Assembly (NCBI RefSeq): GCF_030252345.1
Contig: NZ_CP126980.1
Location: 3,363,501 to 3,427,500 of the forward strand
Direction: 5' to 3'
DNA length: 64,000 nucleotides
From: Actinoplanes oblitus
GTDB lineage: Bacteria; Actinomycetota; Actinomycetes; Mycobacteriales; Micromonosporaceae
Shown here: positions 51,336-60,409 of the stretch, piece after piece
Layout: every line of letters starts with the position of its first letter
Position numbering within the stretch: position 1 is the first letter of the stretch
Made by a program: the position numbers and the translations under genes
Notes under the pieces: generated by a model
Seen by the model: the letters and a program-made list of their open reading frames with translations, nothing else
The model's database searches: none
Told to the model about the DNA's origin: nothing

Positions 51336-52382
51336 GAGGATCTGGACGTGCTGGCCCGTGCGGTGCTGACCCGGAAGAACCCGGAGGTCTGCGCGCCGGT
51401 GATGGACGCCATCGAGAAGGCGCAGGACCGGGAGACCGGGGACTACAGCCGGTTCTGGGCGGAACGCGACTACCTGCGCGACGTCGGCCGGGTGCGGGCC
51501 AGCGTGTTCCTGGTGCACGGGCTGCACGACCTCAACGTGCGTACCGGGCAGGCCGGGCAGTGGTGGGACGCGCTGAGCAGACGGCACGTGCCCCGCAAGA
51601 TCTGGCTGCACCAGGCGGCGCACACCGACCCGTTCAACGTCCGGCGGGACGTCTGGCTGGCGACGCTGCAACGCTGGTTCGACTTCTGGCTCTACCGGAT
51701 CGACACCGGGATCATGCGGGAGCCGATGGCCGACGTGGAGACCGCGCCGAACCACTGGCAGACGTCCCGGACCTGGCCGCTGCCGGCCGCTACCACGTTG
51801 CGGCTGCCGGGGGCGGGGCGGCAGACGTTCGTCGACGATCCGGCGCGGACCGCCGACGACATCGTCGCCGACGGGGGCGGGCTGGCGTACCGGTTCCCGC
51901 CGTTGACCAGGGACACCCGGCTGACCGGGACGCCGGAGATCACCGTACGGGCGTCGCTGGCCGGTGACTCGCCGTACCTGACGGCGTTGCTGGTGGACTA
52001 CGGCGCCGCGGACCGGTACGCCGGGCTGCGCACGCTGCCCGAGCAGGACTGCGTGGGTCCCGGCGTGGAGGGCGACCCGGGCTGCTTCAACCGGCGCGAG
52101 TACGTGACCGCGACGACCCCGTACGAGATCGTCACCCGCGGCTGGCTCGACGTACGGAACCGCTTCTCACGGTCGGTGACCACCCCGATCGTGGCCGGCC
52201 GCGAGTACACCTTCCGGTGGAACCTGCAGACGACCGACCACGTGTTCGCGGCGGGCCACCGGATCGGCGTGGTGCTGATCTCCACGGATCGGGACCACAC
52301 GCTGCGCTACCCGGCCGGCACCGTGGTCACCGTCCGGCCCGGCCATTCGAAGCTGGAGGTGCGCCTGACCGGTAAGGGGTGA
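51277..52382 (+). pseudogene. CocE/NonD (peptidase S15-like) hydrolase, C-terminal half, displaced by prophage
   Basis: About 367 codons in the frame of the att repeat. It carries the catalytic Asp in VHGLHDLNV and the His in AAHTDPFN. The C-terminal jelly-roll (X-Pro dipeptidyl-peptidase C-terminal domain) follows: LRLPGAGRQTFVDDPA..ITVRASLAGDSPYLTALLVDY..FRWNLQTTDHVFAAGHRIGVVLIST. It has no start or promoter of its own, so it is likely silent while the prophage is present. Joined to the N-terminal half it would give a ~583-residue secreted hydrolase. Confidence 0.93.
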
Positions 52383-52470
52383 GGCCGGCGATCCGGTCCG
52401 TCTTCCACCTGCCGCCGCCCGGCCGGGCGGCGGCGGATAACCTCAGGCACAGCCGTGGGGGAGGACTGGC

Positions 52471-54207
52471 TTGGGGATCGAGGACGACCTGTTCCTGCTG
52501 CGGGCCTACGAGCCGGTGGCCCGGTTCACCGAGGGGGAGTGGTTCTTTCCGATCTCCGTCGAGCGGTATGTGAGCCGGGCCGGACTCTGGCGGACCGTGC
52601 CGGGGACCGGACCGGTGCGGGTGGCCGGGCCCGGCGAGCTGACCCTGGACACGCTGGCCGCGGCCGGCGGCGGCGCGTTGTCCGGGATCGGCGGCACCGA
52701 GAAACACCTGGCGCACATCCCGCTGCGCGAGCGTCCGCCGCACCTGCCCCGGGCCAGCCGCCTCGCCTCGGTCGGCCCGACCGCCCGGCTGGTCGACGCG
52801 CTCAACCGGTTCTCGCTGCTGTTCCGCGGCAGCCTGCCGGGTGGCAGCGCCGCACACTCCTTCCTGCTGCAGCGCGACCACCTGGAGCCGCACCGGCCCA
52901 CCTACTACGGCCGGGTGCTGCGCGACGACCCGTGGATCGTCTGCCAGTACTGGTACTTCTACAGCTTCAACAACTGGCGCTCGGCGTTCGGCGGGGTCAA
53001 CGAGCACGAGGGTGACTGGGAGCAGGTCACCGTCTATCTGGACGGGACCGGGGTGACCGACCGGGACGGGCTGCCGCCGGCCCGCTGGGTGGTCTTCTCC
53101 GCGCACGACGAGGTCGGCGACGACCTGCGGCGCCGCTGGGACGACCCGGATCTGACCCTGGCCGAGGACCGGCACCCGGTGGTCTTCGTCGGGGCCGGCT
53201 CGCACTCCGGGGCGTACCTGCCCGGCGACTACCTGATCACGGTGCGGCCGCCGAAGCTGCGCGGCCTGGTCACCGCGCTGCGCTGGTCGGCGCGGCTGCT
53301 GGCGCCCTGGTCCGCCGAGGACCGGCGGACGCTGGGGATCCCGTACGTCGACTACGCCCGTGGCGACGGCCGGGCGATCGGGCCGGGCCAGGGCGAGGGC
53401 TGGCACCCGGTGCTGATCGACGACGACACGCCATGGGTGCGCGACTACCGCGGGCTGTGGGGCCGGGACACCCGGGACCGGCTCGGCGGGGAACGCGGGC
53501 CGGCCGGTCCCCGCTACGCGCGGGACGGACGGGTCCGGCCGTCCTGGGCGGACCCGGTGGGCTGGGCCGGGCTGGCCAAGGTGGCACCGAACCCGGCCGC
53601 CGAACGCCGGCTGGTCGAGATCCGCGCGAAGCGGAACGAGGACCGGCTCGCGGCCCTGGACCGTGAGATCGGCGCCCTGCGCGACGACCTCGCGGAGGCG
53701 GCGGCCGGCCTGCCCGCCGCCGCGCCCGAGGTGCGTGCCCTCGCCGCCGCCGAGCAGCGGCTGCTCGGCCTGCGGCTGGAACGCACCCGGCTGGCCGACG
53801 AGCAGCAGCGGGCCACCACCGCCGGGCCGATCACCCCGGACCCGCACGCGCACCTGATGCACCGGCGGCTGCCGATGGAGTCGGCGACCGGCTTCCTCGG
53901 CCGGGCCCGGTCCTGGTGGGCGGTGCTCAGCACGCCGCTGATCCTGTGGGCGATTGGCGCGCTGGTGTCGCCGCTGCCGATCGCCGGCAAGCAGACAGCG
54001 CTGATCCTCCTCCTGCTGCTGCTCGTGGTGGAGGGCCTGGTCCGGGAGAAACTGCTCGCCGTGCTGCTGCGTCTGGTGCTGGCCGGGGCGCTGATCGCCA
54101 TGCTCGCGCTGCTCTGGTTCGACGGGCGGTACGTGGTCAACTTCGCGTTCTTCTTCGCGGCCGTGCTGGTCCTCCTGATCAACATCAGGGAGGCGTGGCG
54201 CCGCTGA
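52471..54207 (+). CDS. Vps62-like domain membrane protein
   Basis: 578 aa from TTG 52471, chosen because GGGGGAGGA is 6 bases upstream. The N-terminal ~310 residues resemble the Vps62-like fold: YWYFYSFNNWRSAFGGVNEHEGDWEQVTVYLD and HPVVFVGAGSHSGAYLPGDY are its signature blocks. A helical coiled segment follows (about 385-450, RRLVEIRAKRNEDRLAALDREIGAL). The C-terminus has about three TM helices (LILWAIGALVSPL, ALILLLLLLVVEGLV, VVNFAFFFAAVLVLLI). The function of bacterial homologues is unknown. Confidence 0.75.
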   Translation: MGIEDDLFLLRAYEPVARFTEGEWFFPISVERYVSRAGLWRTVPGTGPVRVAGPGELTLDTLAAAGGGALSGIGGTEKHLAHIPLRERPPHLPRASRLASVGPTARLVDALNRFSLLFRGSLPGGSAAHSFLLQRDHLEPHRPTYYGRVLRDDPWIVCQYWYFYSFNNWRSAFGGVNEHEGDWEQVTVYLDGTGVTDRDGLPPARWVVFSAHDEVGDDLRRRWDDPDLTLAEDRHPVVFVGAGSHSGAYLPGDYLITVRPPKLRGLVTALRWSARLLAPWSAEDRRTLGIPYVDYARGDGRAIGPGQGEGWHPVLIDDDTPWVRDYRGLWGRDTRDRLGGERGPAGPRYARDGRVRPSWADPVGWAGLAKVAPNPAAERRLVEIRAKRNEDRLAALDREIGALRDDLAEAAAGLPAAAPEVRALAAAEQRLLGLRLERTRLADEQQRATTAGPITPDPHAHLMHRRLPMESATGFLGRARSWWAVLSTPLILWAIGALVSPLPIAGKQTALILLLLLLVVEGLVREKLLAVLLRLVLAGALIAMLALLWFDGRYVVNFAFFFAAVLVLLINIREAWRR

Positions 54208-54342
54208 GACCGCTGACCGGCACACGTCCGCCGGGTCGCGCCATCCGCACAGGGCCGCGCGAGACCGTCGGAGCCGGCGAGCTTGCCGCCTCTCGAGGAT
54301 CTCTTGGGCACCGTCTCGATCAGCGATTGCCACAAGAGGATG

Positions 54343-55929
54343 TCAGCTGGGCAGCGGGCCGCGGTCGACGAAACTGAACGTGTAGATCGGGTCGCCGTCG
54401 CCGACCTCCTGGACATAGAAGCTTTTACCATCCCACAGCAGGTAACCGCTGGAGTCGTTGTAGATGTAGTACGCCGGCCGGCCCTGGTCGTCCTTCTTCT
54501 CGGCGGGAATCAGCTCGAACTGTGTTCCCGGCCCGGTGAAACATTCGGACTGGGTCAGTTTCGCCGACTCCTCGGTGAGCCGGACACCGAGACACACCGG
54601 ACGGCCGGGTGTCGACGCGGCCAGTGACTGGACCAGGAAGTCGACGCCGGCCGGGATCAGCGCGAACTCCGACTTCCGCCCGGTGCCGTCGCCGGCCTCG
54701 ATCTCGGTGTAGTGCGACTCCATCGCCAGGTCCTGGTCGAGCTGCACGGAGTGAATCAGGGTCTTGCGTTTGCCGTTCCGGATGGCCTGCAGTTTCTCGA
54801 GCGGTGACAGCGACCGTGCCGACGGTCTCGGCGCCGGCCGGCTCGATGCGGCACTGCCCGAGGCGGGTTCACCGGAGGCGGTGCCGGCCAAGCCGGGCTT
54901 GGCGGCGACGGCACTGCTGGGGGACGTCGCGCCGGTGGTCGCCGGGCTGTCATCGCGCAGACCACGGATCGTCAGCCCGGCACCGGTCGCGGCGAGCACG
55001 GCGACCGCGGTGGCGATCACGGCGGCCTTACGCCCACGCTTCGCTGGGACCGGAACCGGCGCGTTCTCCGTCGCCGCGGCCGTGGCGGTGGCCGCCGCCG
55101 GACGTGACGCCTCGCCCGCCAACAGCAGATCCAGCAGCTCGCGGGCGGTCGGTCGAGCCTCCGGGTCCTTTGCCAGCGTCCATGCCACCGCGCCGCGCAG
55201 CGACTCCGGCACCCCGGTCAGATCCGGCTCACTGGTGAGGATGCGCATCGCCGTCCCGGCGGCCGAATCGGCGGCGAACGGGCTCCGGCCGGTCGCCGCG
55301 AACACCACCACGGCGCCCCAGGCGAAGATGTCAGCGGCCGGGGTGGCCGGCCGCCCATTGACCGGATCGAACCTTTCCGGCGCCATGTACGACACCGTGC
55401 CGACCATCTGATCGGTGCGGGTGTGCTGGCTGGTGGCTTCGAACGCCCGCGCGATCCCGAAGTCGATCACCTTGATGCCACCGCGAGCGAACAGTACGTT
55501 GCCCGGTTTCAGATCCCGATGGATCACCTCGGCCCCATGGATCGCGGTCAGCGCCGTGGCGATCCCGACGGCGACACCCTGCAGCGCCGCTCCGGACAGC
55601 GGCCCCCGCTCCCGCACCTCCACCGCCAGGCTCGGCCCGTCGACGTATTCCACCACCAGGTACGGCGGCTCATGATCGGGATCGGCGTCCAGCACTTCGG
55701 CGGTCGAGAACGACGGCACCTGCTTGGCCCGGTTCACCTCACTGCGGAACCGTCCCCGGAACTCGGTCTCGTGCGCAAACTCCGGCCGCACCATCTTGAT
55801 CGCGACAAGCCGTCCACCGTCACTGTCCCGGCCCAGGTAGACAGTGCCCATGCCGCCTTCACCGAGCCGTCCGACCAGCTCGTAACGGCCGAGCCCGGCC
55901 GGGTCCCCGGGGCGCAGCGGCGTGCTCAT
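54343..55929 (-). CDS. Serine/threonine protein kinase, membrane-anchored (PknB/PASTA-less type)
   Basis: 528 aa from ATG 55929. Kinase domain: glycine loop LGEGGMGTV (22-30), Lys 45 in VAIKMV, catalytic HRDLKPGN (Asp 139), DFG (157-159) and the APE motif at 183-185. After the kinase (about 15-270) there is an Ala/Thr/Pro-rich linker, one TM helix (about 302-320), and an extracellular part. The C-terminal region ~400-528 (SECFTGPGTQFELIPAEKKD, then YIYNDSSGYLLWDGKSFYV) looks like an extracellular ligand-sensing beta domain of unknown family. It is convergent with the Vps62-like gene. Confidence 0.92.
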   Translation of the reverse strand: MSTPLRPGDPAGLGRYELVGRLGEGGMGTVYLGRDSDGGRLVAIKMVRPEFAHETEFRGRFRSEVNRAKQVPSFSTAEVLDADPDHEPPYLVVEYVDGPSLAVEVRERGPLSGAALQGVAVGIATALTAIHGAEVIHRDLKPGNVLFARGGIKVIDFGIARAFEATSQHTRTDQMVGTVSYMAPERFDPVNGRPATPAADIFAWGAVVVFAATGRSPFAADSAAGTAMRILTSEPDLTGVPESLRGAVAWTLAKDPEARPTARELLDLLLAGEASRPAAATATAAATENAPVPVPAKRGRKAAVIATAVAVLAATGAGLTIRGLRDDSPATTGATSPSSAVAAKPGLAGTASGEPASGSAASSRPAPRPSARSLSPLEKLQAIRNGKRKTLIHSVQLDQDLAMESHYTEIEAGDGTGRKSEFALIPAGVDFLVQSLAASTPGRPVCLGVRLTEESAKLTQSECFTGPGTQFELIPAEKKDDQGRPAYYIYNDSSGYLLWDGKSFYVQEVGDGDPIYTFSFVDRGPLPS

Positions 55930-56586
55930 TCGGATCTGTCCCCTTCCGCTTTCGCGCCCCGGGAGTCTACCCACGTGGATCGTCACGCTCCGGTGCCCGG
56001 TCCGGCCGCTCGAGGGGCAGCCGACGCCCTCCCATCGCCGGTTGAGGACGTCGCGCAGCTGCCGGGTGCCAGGTGACTACCGGTAGGACGGTTCGCCGGC
56101 GGCGCCACATGATCGCGTGTCGGCGGCTCGCAGAACGACGACCTGCCATCGGACAACGGACCCGCGCCGATAGCGTTGCGGACCTGACCTGACCTGAGCT
56201 CTGCTCGCCGCGGCCGAGATGGCGGACTCGATGTTCACCACGCCGCCGCACAGCACGATCGCGGCGCAGGTCATGGCCGATGAGCGCCGCCGCTTCGGAG
56301 CCAGCGCGCTGGACGAGGCTGGCCACACTGCACGCGGAACCCCTTCCGTACCGGCGCGTGCTGACGCCACAGGAGGGAGCAACCTGGCGCGCATCGCTGC
56401 GGCGGCGATGGGACGGGCAGGACGGCCGGTGGCATCCGATGCCGAGCTGACCCGTGACCGTTTCCCGCACCCGGGATTCAGCCCGGCGCGGCGTCGCGGC
56501 CCGCGAGCGAAGCGGACCGGGCGCCGAGCCACGGGACGGGGCTGCTGCGCCTGGTTCGTCGCCAGAGCGTAGGAAAGGGGGGTTTC
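55930..56586. other. 657-bp region without a convincing gene
   Basis: It lies between the kinase start and the end of the large minus-strand operon. Short open frames exist on both strands but show no family resemblance. The region contains a 65-bp element (56470-56534) that is about 80% like 25063-25128. It probably holds the kinase promoter at its left end and the operon terminator at its right end. Confidence 0.6.
56470..56534. repeat. Dispersed intergenic repeat, copy 2
   Basis: Shares the start CCCGGGATTCAGCCCGG and the end GAGCCACGG / CAGCCACGG with 25063-25128, with similar sequence between. Both copies are intergenic. Confidence 0.7.
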
Positions 56587-57219
56587 TCAGAGGAGATCCA
56601 CCATGACCGGCTCGCTGGTGCGGTAGCCGAACAGCCGGCGGCGGCGGACCCGCGCGGTCACCGTGATCCCGGTCCGCACCGTGCCACCGGCCGGGCTGCG
56701 CACCACCATGACGAACCGGTACGCCCCGGCCGCCGGCGTGTGCCGCCCCCGCCGGATCACCCAGGCCGGGTCGGCGCGCAGCGGACGCAACGCCTCGACC
56801 AGCAACTCCGTCCCCTGCCGCACCCGGGTCCGCTCCACCGACCCGAGCGACGCCTCCACCCCGAGCAGGCTCAGCTGCGGCCCGAACCGGAACCGGTCGG
56901 TGAGCTGGGCGGTGTCGGTGACCCGGTCCGGCGCCATCGACCAGGCGATCGCCTCGCCGGCGTCGCAGGTCAGCTCGACGCCCAGGGTGACCGACTCGAA
57001 CGGCGCGTCGTCGTCCGCGATCACGGTCAGCGCGAGATGGGTGAGCCGGTAGGCGAACCCGTCCGCCCCGCCGGTCAGCGGGACCGCGAGCGGGCCGCCC
57101 AGGAACAGCCGCCCGGCCAGCTCACCCGGCGCGGGATCGCCCGGGCCACGCACGTCCAGGGGCTCGGGTACCAGGGTGATCGGTTGCTGGTCGAGGGGCG
57201 GCAGGGACAGCTCCGGCAT
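56587..57219 (-). CDS. Unknown beta-rich protein of the FtsH/MoxR ternary-type operon
   Basis: 210 aa from ATG 57219, with GGAGGTCACC directly upstream (GTG 57237 lies in that site). Predicted beta-sandwich: RLTHLALTVIADDDAPFESV, LGVELTCDAGEAIAWSM, AGAYRFVMVVRSPAGG, VRTGITVTARVRRRRLFGY. No enzyme motif. It is the last gene of the operon, 36 bp after the gene upstream. It resembles a 'fvmX'-type accessory domain in composition and place, but the family call is tentative. Confidence 0.65.
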   Translation of the reverse strand: MPELSLPPLDQQPITLVPEPLDVRGPGDPAPGELAGRLFLGGPLAVPLTGGADGFAYRLTHLALTVIADDDAPFESVTLGVELTCDAGEAIAWSMAPDRVTDTAQLTDRFRFGPQLSLLGVEASLGSVERTRVRQGTELLVEALRPLRADPAWVIRRGRHTPAAGAYRFVMVVRSPAGGTVRTGITVTARVRRRRLFGYRTSEPVMVDLL

Positions 57220-57255
57220 GGTGACCTCCACTTTCACTGGCGGACGGCGCGTTTC

Positions 57256-58791
57256 TCACTGGCGGGCGGCGCGTTCGAACAGGTTGGCGGCCCGCAGCGG
57301 ATCACCGTGCAGCCGGTGCATCTCGGCGGCCCGGGCCAGGTCCCCGGCAATCTCCAGGTCCAGCGCGTCGTCGCGCCAGGTGCGCCGCGGCGCACCGGAG
57401 TCCCGGGTGATCCGGCCCCAGCCGCGGCGCAGCGGCCGCAGCACGGCAGCGCCCTCCGCGCGGCGCGGGGCGGGACGGGCCGGTTTCTTCGGGGTGAGGC
57501 TGTCCAGCGTGGCGGTGACCGAGCCGGGCAGCTGCAGGTCGAACTCCGGCGGCTCGCCCACCCACAGCTCCCAGCTGGGCCGCCGCCGGGCCAGGTCGAA
57601 GCGGAGCACCGCGTCCGGCAGCACCACCACGGCGTGCCGGTCGTCGACCTCGAACAGCTCGGTGCGCGCCGCCGGTGGCAGCCGCGGGCTCATCCGGTGC
57701 CCGAGCGGCAGGTAGAGCAGGCCGGGCCCGGCGCAGACCAGCGGTGCGCCGACCGGCAGCCGGTCCAGCACACCGCCGGCCGCGGTCAGCAGGTGCCGGT
57801 CCCGGCCCGGCACCACGGTGGCCACCTCGGCCAGCGGGTGCCCGTCCAGCAGCAGCGGCAGGAACTCCAGATCCTGGTCGTCGAGCAGGATCGCGTCGAC
57901 CCGCTGCGGGCCGGCCGTGCGGGTGGGCAGCACGTGCACCTCGGGCGCCTCGATGGCGGTGTGGTCGCCGGACAGCGGCGGGGAGACCAGCCGCGGGGCG
58001 TCGCGCAGCCGGGCCAGGCTGTCGCTGGGCGCGAACCCGGTGCCCGCCGGGGTGAGCCGCCAGCAGCCGAAGCTGGCGTCGGCGAGGACGTGCGCGTCGT
58101 CCTCGACCAGCGCGGCGAGGCGTTCGTCGGGGATCGGGGCGGCCAGGTCGTACTGGATGAGAACCTCGGCGTCGGCGCCGCCGGACCGGCATACCACGGT
58201 GAGCGGGCGGCGCATCAGCCCGGACAGGTAGGACGGTGGCAGGTGCCCGTGCGGCGCGCTCACCCGCACCTCGATCATGGCGGTCACCCCGGGAACCGCG
58301 TCGTCCGCCGGGAACAGCGGTCGCAGCGTCACCGGCCGGTGCCGCAGCTCCAATTCAAGATCAAGACCTCGGCGTACGGCGGACGCCACCTCCGCCCCGG
58401 GCATCAGCACCACTGCCTGCCGCAGCGGATGCCGGGTGGCCGGCTGCAGCCCGGCCAGGCGTACCACGGTCAGCGGCGGCACCGGCGTGAGCCCGGCCCG
58501 AGCCGGCCCGGTCCCCGGGCCGGAGTGGGCGGGCGGCGGGCCGAACCCGCGATCCCTGACGAACCGGTCACCGGTGTCCACCTGGGGCTGGCCGCCGGCC
58601 GCCAGCACCAGCTCCCGGCAGACCGCCAGGTCGACCGGTGCGGAGATCCAGAACGAGCGGCTCTCCCGGTGCGCCAGCACGGTGATCGTCTCGCGCGGGG
58701 TCAGGGCGAGCAACTCGCCGAGGAAGGCGAGCGCGCCGGCTGCCGTACCGAACCGGCCGGCGCTGCGCGGCTCCCGCGAGATCCCGGTCAT
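57256..58791 (-). CDS. Large beta-rich protein with helical (TPR-like) tail (bpX6-like candidate)
   Basis: 511 aa from ATG 58791 (GTG 58794 is possible), starting at the upstream stop (TAGTGATG). N-terminal ~120 residues include SFWISAPVDLAVCRELVLAAGG. The middle region has many beta strands that alternate as in MoxR/vWA-associated 'bpX' proteins (PPLTVVRLAGLQPA, EVHVLPTR, ILLDDQDLEFLPLLLDG, GLLYLPLGHRMSPRLP, VVLPDAVLRFDLARR). The last ~40 residues form a TPR-like hairpin (DLEIAGDLARAAEMHRLHGD), similar in style to the protein encoded next upstream. The function is unknown; the family assignment is tentative. Confidence 0.65.
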   Translation of the reverse strand: MTGISREPRSAGRFGTAAGALAFLGELLALTPRETITVLAHRESRSFWISAPVDLAVCRELVLAAGGQPQVDTGDRFVRDRGFGPPPAHSGPGTGPARAGLTPVPPLTVVRLAGLQPATRHPLRQAVVLMPGAEVASAVRRGLDLELELRHRPVTLRPLFPADDAVPGVTAMIEVRVSAPHGHLPPSYLSGLMRRPLTVVCRSGGADAEVLIQYDLAAPIPDERLAALVEDDAHVLADASFGCWRLTPAGTGFAPSDSLARLRDAPRLVSPPLSGDHTAIEAPEVHVLPTRTAGPQRVDAILLDDQDLEFLPLLLDGHPLAEVATVVPGRDRHLLTAAGGVLDRLPVGAPLVCAGPGLLYLPLGHRMSPRLPPAARTELFEVDDRHAVVVLPDAVLRFDLARRRPSWELWVGEPPEFDLQLPGSVTATLDSLTPKKPARPAPRRAEGAAVLRPLRRGWGRITRDSGAPRRTWRDDALDLEIAGDLARAAEMHRLHGDPLRAANLFERAARQ

Positions 58792-58793
58792 CA

Positions 58794-59366
58794 CTACCTC
58801 GTCTCCTGCTCGTAGGGCGGCAGCCCGGTGCCCAGGTGCTGCTGTGACCAGGCCGCCCAGCGGTCGGCGGCCCGGCGGCGACGCCCGCGCACCGACGCCG
58901 CGAAGATCAGCGCGGCCTGGTCGTAGCGGTGCGCGGCGGTGGCCAGGGCCACCGACCAGTCCTCGATGCGCTGGTCGGCGCGGGTCTCCCGGTTGGCGAG
59001 CGCGGCGGCGGCGGTGGCCAGCAGCGGGATCGCGGCCCGCAGGTCGCCGTCCTCGGCGACCCGGCAGCGGGCCAGCACCAGGTTGGCGGCGAGCGGGTCG
59101 GCGCCCCGCTCCCGGGCCATCTTGGCCAGCATGACCCGGGCCTGTTCCGGGTCGTTCAGCCGGTGCACGAGCAGCCAGGCGCCGTCCTCGTGCCGGCCGC
59201 CGGCCGCGTGCGCGGCGGCCGCCTCCCGCAACATGTCCAGCCGGGTGTAGAGGGCGGCCGCCTGGCGATAGGCGCCGGCCTCGTAGTAGCAGCGGGCCGC
59301 CTCGGCCGGCGCCTTCGCCGCCTCGTAGCACTGGGCGGCGTTCTCCAGCAGATCGCGCCTACTCAC
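58794..59366 (-). CDS. TPR-like helical repeat protein
   Basis: 190 aa from GTG 59366, overlapping the upstream stop by 8 bases. Repeated helix-turn-helix units: DLLENAAQCYEAAKAPAEAA, CYYEAGAYRQAAALYTRLDM, AAAHAAGGRHEDGAWLLVHR, NLVLARCRVAEDGDLRAAIP. This is a TPR/soluble-NSF-attachment-type solenoid that probably acts as a protein-interaction adaptor for the AAA ATPases. The C-terminal segment is basic (RGRRRRAADRWAAWSQ). Confidence 0.8.
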   Translation of the reverse strand: MSRRDLLENAAQCYEAAKAPAEAARCYYEAGAYRQAAALYTRLDMLREAAAAHAAGGRHEDGAWLLVHRLNDPEQARVMLAKMARERGADPLAANLVLARCRVAEDGDLRAAIPLLATAAAALANRETRADQRIEDWSVALATAAHRYDQAALIFAASVRGRRRRAADRWAAWSQQHLGTGLPPYEQETR

Positions 59367-59625
59367 GCCGGCGGTCGTCCCGCTCGCGGACCGGCTCGGT
59401 CTCCCGCGGCGCCTGCTGCCGGTCGGCCGGCAGGGTCTCCGCGACGGCCGGCGCCTCCCGGGTGACCAGCGGGTTCGGGTCGACCACCCGGCCCACGTCG
59501 GCGGCGATCCGATCGTGCCGGGTGTCGTGGTCGGCGGCCCGCGGGCCACCCTCGGTCTCGTCCACGCTGAAGATCTCCACCTCACCGGTCTCGGTGCGAT
59601 AGCGGAATCGGACCCGTACCCGCAT
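59359..59625 (-). CDS. Small operon protein (fvmX1-like candidate)
   Basis: 88 aa. N-terminal beta pair MRVRVRFRYRTETGEVEIF-SVDE, then a long charged, likely disordered tail (NPLVTREAPAVAETLPADRQ). It lies between the 257-aa protein and the TPR protein with short spacing on both sides. Small proteins of this shape occur in the FtsH-vWA-MoxR systems. Tentative. Confidence 0.6.
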   Translation of the reverse strand: MRVRVRFRYRTETGEVEIFSVDETEGGPRAADHDTRHDRIAADVGRVVDPNPLVTREAPAVAETLPADRQQAPRETEPVRERDDRRRE

Positions 59626-59635
59626 GCCGTCCCCC

Positions 59636-60409
59636 TCAGGCGCCGATCTCGAACTGGATGTCGACGACGCCGTTCTCCTCGGTCATCACCAGGTTGGTGG
59701 CACCGCGTACCCGGGCGTACGCCATGATCGCGTCCCGGTACGCCTCGGCCAGCACGGCGTGGAACGCGGCCCGCCCGGCCGCGCCCACCTCGGTGATCAG
59801 CGCGGCGGCCTTGCGCCGCAGCTCCGCCGAGACCACCGCCCGGTCGTGGGCGAGCTTGGCGTCGGCCTCCTGCCCGGCGGCCGCCTCCAGGTCACCGCCG
59901 TGCTCGCGCTCGGCCGCCGCGTACGCCCGCAGCCGTTCCGTCTCCTCGGCCCGGTCCAGGTTCTCGGCGAGGTTCCGCCGGGCCTCCCGGCGGGCGTCGG
60001 CCGGGGTCAGCCGGCCCCACCCGTCGTCGTAGTAGACGCCCTCGCCGCTCGCCGACACCTCGGTGTCGATGGACCCGGACACCCGGGTCGCCGCCCGGCC
60101 GGTGGCCGCGATCCGGTCCCGCACCTGCGCGACGATCTCCAGCTCGCGCCGGTCCAGGTGGTACGCCACGTACCCGCCGTCCAGCTCCAGCCGGTACGTC
60201 TCCCCGTCCCGCCGCCACGCCGGGCTGCGTTCCAGCACCCGCTCCAGCGCGATCAGCGTCGGCCGGCCCAGCGACGCGCCGAGGTTCTCCGCGATCCGGG
60301 CCTCGCCGAGCACCTCCGCGCTGCGCTGGACCACCCGCTCCAGCTGCCGCTCCCACTCCTGCGCCAGGTGCCGGGTGGCGCTGACCTGGATCCGCCGTGG
60401 ATTACACAT
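59636..60409 (-). CDS. Operon protein with helical C-terminal region (fvmX2-like candidate)
   Basis: 257 aa from ATG 60409, overlapping the MoxR stop by 8 bases (ATGTGTAA). The N-terminal half is alpha/beta (SATRHLAQEWERQLERVV, YRLELDGGYVAYHLDRRELEIVAQ). A Ser/Gly stretch follows (RVSGSIDTEVSASGEGVYYDDGWG), then a long helical region with RREARRNLAENLDRAEETERL and EADAKLAHDRAVVSAELRRKAAAL. The C-terminus is a beta hairpin (ENGVVDIQFEIGA). It was likely co-evolved with the ATPases. No catalytic motif. Confidence 0.65.
   Translation of the reverse strand: MCNPRRIQVSATRHLAQEWERQLERVVQRSAEVLGEARIAENLGASLGRPTLIALERVLERSPAWRRDGETYRLELDGGYVAYHLDRRELEIVAQVRDRIAATGRAATRVSGSIDTEVSASGEGVYYDDGWGRLTPADARREARRNLAENLDRAEETERLRAYAAAEREHGGDLEAAAGQEADAKLAHDRAVVSAELRRKAAALITEVGAAGRAAFHAVLAEAYRDAIMAYARVRGATNLVMTEENGVVDIQFEIGA

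Noticed and set aside
55967..56572. Several 117-167 codon ORFs on both strands in the gap before the kinase
   Set aside because: No ribosome sites or family resemblance; composition follows GC bias.
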